Source: an uncultured Rickettsiales bacterium (GTDB taxonomy: Bacteria > Pseudomonadota > Alphaproteobacteria > Rickettsiales > Deianiraeaceae). From it: DNA of 8,868 nt. Within the stretch, counting starts at the first letter, position 1; every line of letters starts with the position of its first letter. This document shows, piece after piece, positions 6,502 through 8,868 of this stretch. Below the pieces are notes generated by a model. It had not been told where the DNA came from. It did no database searches and saw only the letters and a program-made list of their open reading frames with translations. The DNA lies in the NCBI GenBank assembly GCA_946544555.1, contig CAMNMI010000036.1, positions 1 through 8,868 of the forward strand, written 5' to 3'. A program made the translations under genes and the position numbers.

Positions 6502-7570
6502 ATGAAACTTTCATCAATTAAGACGTTCTCTTCGAGAGAGAGAGAGAGAGAGAGAGAGTAATTTAAACTTTGCATCATCTCTTAAATATAATTTAAAAAA
6601 ATCTTTTACTTTAATAGAATTATCTATTGTTCTTCTTATATTATCACTTCTTGTTGGAAGTTTGCTTGTTGGTCGTCAAATTGTTGATCGTGCTAAAATA
6701 CAACGTATCATCTTTGAATTTGATTACTATGAGAAAGCTTTTCATCAGTTTTATGATACGTATCGTGTTGTTCCCGGAAATATGGGCGAACAAGAGGCTA
6801 AAAAATATGGTGAATTTCAAAAGCTCATAGAATATACAAAGAAAACAAAAGAATGCGGTTTCTTTGACGTAGGCAAATCAGCAAACAATAGAGCACTTAT
6901 ACAGACGCATCTTTATGGTAGTTATGTTACAGCCATGTGCACTCTATTATCATACATTGATAACGAGAATTTTGTATCACAGCTGAATGGACGGCATAAA
7001 GATTGTAAACATAGCAAAGACAATGGTTTAAAAGAAACTAAATCATGTTCAAACCCAACAGATCTTGATGGTACAACTTTTGCACAATCAAGAAGTGCAA
7101 CAGCCTCTTTTGATGATCGTGTCTTTATTAATTTTATTGGTTTTACCAACAAAAGATCAGATGGTAATCCAGTTATGTGTGTTTTTCCTAACGCAGGGCA
7201 AATGTCAAATATGAAAAATGCACCAGAAGAAACAAACAAAACATGGTTTAGGTCATCTTATAACCACAATGCAATATTTATGTTCAGAATTGTTTCAGCA
7301 CAGGTTACACGAGATAGTAATAATCAGGGGGCCTTATCCGCCGCTATGACAAGTGAGCTTGACGCCAAAATTGATGATGGCAGACCTGCAACTGGTAAAA
7401 TTTTAGCAGCCAAAAGCGGATGGGCCAGAAGAACCAGTGCCACAGATGATGAAATAAAAGCTGCATGTTATGACAAGCTTGTGCCAGATGTCGACAAAGC
7501 GATTTACCACTCTTCAAAAGATTTGAAATACGGCTGCAATATCATCAAAGTAATGGAAGATGTGAAATGA
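6502..7570 (+). CDS. Type IV pilin-like protein, out of frame with its start in this sequence (probable phase-variable OFF state)
   Basis: A surface or secretion pilin/pseudopilin. The downstream frame (from 6602) opens with SFTLIELSIVLLILSLLVGS, a class III prepilin signal: basic KK, cleavage before Phe, Glu at mature +5, then a roughly 20-residue hydrophobic helix. The position before Phe is Ser, not the usual Gly. The mature part would be 321 residues, longer than most pilins, hydrophilic, with seven Cys and a segment SELDAKIDDGRPATGKI. The frame has no ATG, GTG or TTG between the TGA at 6503-6505 and the signal. The only well-placed start, ATG 6502 (MKLSSIKTFSS then Arg-Glu repeats), is in another frame and stops at TAA 6559-6561 after 19 codons. 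One extra GA unit, or two fewer, joins them into a 356-residue protein with a 35-residue leader. TTG at 6662 would give 302 residues but lacks the signal. A true pseudogene or a sequencing error remains possible. Confidence 0.8.
6534..6558 (+). repeat. (GA)12G dinucleotide microsatellite within the 5' end of the pilin-like gene
   Basis: Twenty-five bases of uninterrupted alternating G and A lie between an ATG with a good promoter and the pilin signal sequence. Whatever the phase, the repeat encodes alternating Arg-Glu. Of the three reading phases that can leave the repeat, one enters the pilin frame, one stops at TAA 6559-6561 (the present one), and one stops at TAA 6564-6566. Long dinucleotide tracts in coding sequence are known hot spots for slipped-strand mispairing in phase-variable surface genes. 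GA tracts can also form triplex DNA. Confidence 0.95.
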
Positions 7571-7628
7571 AATGATGATATATTAGTTTTGTTAGATAAG
7601 TTTTCTAACAAAATAGCTTATTAAACAG
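7571..7628 (+). other. AT-rich 10-bp hairpin and extended -10-like element after the pilin-like gene
   Basis: TTTTGTTAGA (7587-7596) and TCTAACAAAA (7604-7613) are perfectly complementary around a 7-base loop. No U-run follows, so it is not a standard terminator by itself. Just before it, TGATATATT (7576-7584) resembles an extended -10 promoter without a clear -35. That could start a leader RNA for alaS, but the evidence is weak. Confidence 0.4.
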
Positions 7629-7665
7629 GTCGGTCTTGCCTGAAAGGGTGAGGCCGATTTGTTTT
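7629..7665 (+). terminator. Probable intrinsic terminator with GAAA tetraloop, between pilin-like gene and alaS
   Basis: In plus-strand RNA, bases 7629-7641 pair with 7646-7658 over 13 consecutive positions around a GAAA tetraloop; five of the pairs are G-U wobbles. The stem is followed by UUGUUUU (7659-7665). The wobbles would be A-C mismatches in minus-strand RNA, so the structure works only on the plus strand, matching the gene direction. It most likely ends the pilin-like transcript. It lies 48 bases before the alaS ATG, so it could instead be an attenuator in an alaS leader. Confidence 0.7.
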
Positions 7666-7713
7666 GAAAACCCTTGAAATTAAAAACCATCATCGGAGCT
7701 TGCAGAAAAATTT

Positions 7714-8868
7714 ATGTCAACTACATATCAACAAATTCGCGATGAGTTTTTAAACTTTTTCAAAGACAAAGGGTGTGTTGAGGTTAAATCCTCTTCTCTT
7801 GTGCCTGCTGGCGACAACACACTGCTTTTCACAAACGCAGGAATGAACCAGTTTAAAGACAGATTTGCTGGCTTGCCAAATAGTGGTTTCGATGAGATAA
7901 CAAGGGCTTGCAGTTGTCAAAAATGCGTTAGAGCAGGGGGCAAACACAATGACCTTGACAATGTGGGCTACACCAATCGCCATCACACCTTTTTTGAAAT
8001 GCTTGGCAACTTCTCATTCGGCGATTACTTCAAAGAAGAAGCCATTGCTTGGGCTTGGGAGTTCGTCACTAAAAACCTCCAACTTCCAAAAGATAAGTTA
8101 TATGTCACCGTATATCACACTGATGACGAGGCATTGCAGTTGTGGAAAAAGCACATTGACGAGAGCAGAATTGTTAAGATTTCCAGCGATGATAATTTTT
8201 GGACTATGGGAGACACAGGGCCTTGTGGACCTTGCAGTGAGATATTCTACGACTTCGGCGAAAATGCAAAAATCAGGGGCGGAAATATGGAAGGCGGAGT
8301 TGGCGAAAACGACCGCTATATGGAAATTTGGAACTTGGTTTTCACTCAATTTGAGCGGTTCACAAATGGCGATTTGAAGCCACTGAAAGCCAAAAACATT
8401 GACACCGGCTCTGGCTTGGAGCGATTGATTGCCGTTGCAGAAGGCAAAACCGACACCTACGAAACCTCGCTTATGCAAGCAATCATCAATGACATCAAAG
8501 AATATGACAAACGCACTGGTGAGAGTTTGAAGGATGATGTGCCACTGCGGGTGATTGCCGACCACATAAGAGCAATGACTTTCTTGATAAACGACGGAGT
8601 TTTGCCTTCAAATCTTGGCAGAGGATATGTAATGCGAAGGATTATTCGCCGTGCCATCCGTTATGCTCACCAAATCAACAAAAATGGGGGCTGTTGGCTC
8701 TACAAACTGACCGAAAGTGTTGCAAAAACAATGGGGCAGGCATATCCAGAAATTGTGAAAAACCAGCAACAAATTCAATCAGTTATTGAGCGAGAGGAAA
8801 CTTTGTTCCTCAAAACCCTTGACAAAGGAATGGAGATTTTGAATGAGGTGATTGGGAAGATTAAAGAA
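7714..8868 (+). CDS. alaS: Alanyl-tRNA synthetase, N-terminal 385 residues (runs off right edge)
   Basis: Class II aminoacyl-tRNA synthetase that charges tRNA-Ala with alanine in the cytoplasm. Visible: SSSLVPAGDNTLLFTNAGMNQFK with FTNAGM at 39-44; CVRAGGKHNDLDNVGYTNRHHT; HHTFFEMLGNFSFGDYF (90-106), the class II motif 2 region; GDTGPCGPCSEI (166-177); EIWNLVFTQFER; and DTGSGLERL (230-238), motif 3. The tRNA-recognition region follows with PLRVIADHIRAM and LGRGYVMRRIIRRAIRY. The later editing (HxxxH/Cys) and C-terminal domains lie beyond the window. The ATG at 7714 gives the usual family N-terminus. GGAG at 7695-7698 is about 15 bases upstream, too far to be a normal Shine-Dalgarno. No convincing promoter was seen between the terminator and the ATG. 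Confidence 0.97.
   Translation, partial: MSTTYQQIRDEFLNFFKDKGCVEVKSSSLVPAGDNTLLFTNAGMNQFKDRFAGLPNSGFDEITRACSCQKCVRAGGKHNDLDNVGYTNRHHTFFEMLGNFSFGDYFKEEAIAWAWEFVTKNLQLPKDKLYVTVYHTDDEALQLWKKHIDESRIVKISSDDNFWTMGDTGPCGPCSEIFYDFGENAKIRGGNMEGGVGENDRYMEIWNLVFTQFERFTNGDLKPLKAKNIDTGSGLERLIAVAEGKTDTYETSLMQAIINDIKEYDKRTGESLKDDVPLRVIADHIRAMTFLINDGVLPSNLGRGYVMRRIIRRAIRYAHQINKNGGCWLYKLTESVAKTMGQAYPEIVKNQQQIQSVIEREETLFLKTLDKGMEILNEVIGKIKE

Noticed and set aside
6922..7239. Minus-strand open frame opposite the pilin-like gene
   Set aside because: It is a shadow of the pilin-like coding sequence with no domain or start signal.
6662..7570. TTG at 6662 as the real start of a 302-residue protein
   Set aside because: It falls inside the hydrophobic helix of the pilin signal and would discard the FTLIE motif encoded just upstream; no ribosome-binding site is present.
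8098..8565. Minus-strand open frame of 155 codons opposite alaS
   Set aside because: It is a shadow of the alaS catalytic-domain coding sequence; the plus frame carries all family motifs.

Overview
The window looks like a chromosomal piece of an AT-rich alphaproteobacterium. The lineage is inferred from protein sequence alone. The bL31 ribosomal protein is of the cysteine-less alphaproteobacterial type (KDIHPDYH near the start, HPAW in the middle). The leucyl-tRNA synthetase carries motifs typical of that class, such as GTGAVFGCPAHDERD. An ExoD-family membrane protein is present. No rRNA, tRNA, CRISPR array, insertion sequence or phage gene was seen.

Layout. From 6372 down to position 1, six genes lie head to tail on the minus strand: exoD (membrane protein), rpmE (bL31), mltG (peptidoglycan lytic transglycosylase), ligA (NAD-dependent DNA ligase), an unrecognised acidic protein with a Met/Asn-rich tail, and the first 485 codons of leuS. 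mltG and ligA overlap by 4 bases, and rpmE and mltG are 21 bases apart, so these three are probably co-transcribed. From 6449 to the right edge everything is on the plus strand: a promoter, a type IV pilin-like gene, two hairpins (the second a likely intrinsic terminator), and the first 385 codons of alaS. Well-formed divergent promoters for exoD and the pilin-like gene lie in 6386-6476.

Most interesting point. The pilin-like gene has a consensus promoter and an ATG at 6502, followed by a (GA)12G microsatellite at 6534-6558. In this sequence that ATG runs into TAA at 6559-6561 after 19 codons. The pilin frame (KSFTLIELS..., open to 7570) has no ATG, GTG or TTG between its upstream stop at 6503-6505 and the pilin signal. 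Gain of one GA unit, or loss of two, would join the ATG to the pilin frame. This is the architecture of a phase-variable contingency locus caught in the OFF state. A length error in the repeat is the main alternative.

Other notable points are a perfect 11-bp hairpin that buries the leuS start codon, the Met/Asn-rich low-complexity protein, a long lysine-rich tail on MltG, and the absence of clear Shine-Dalgarno sequences before any gene.
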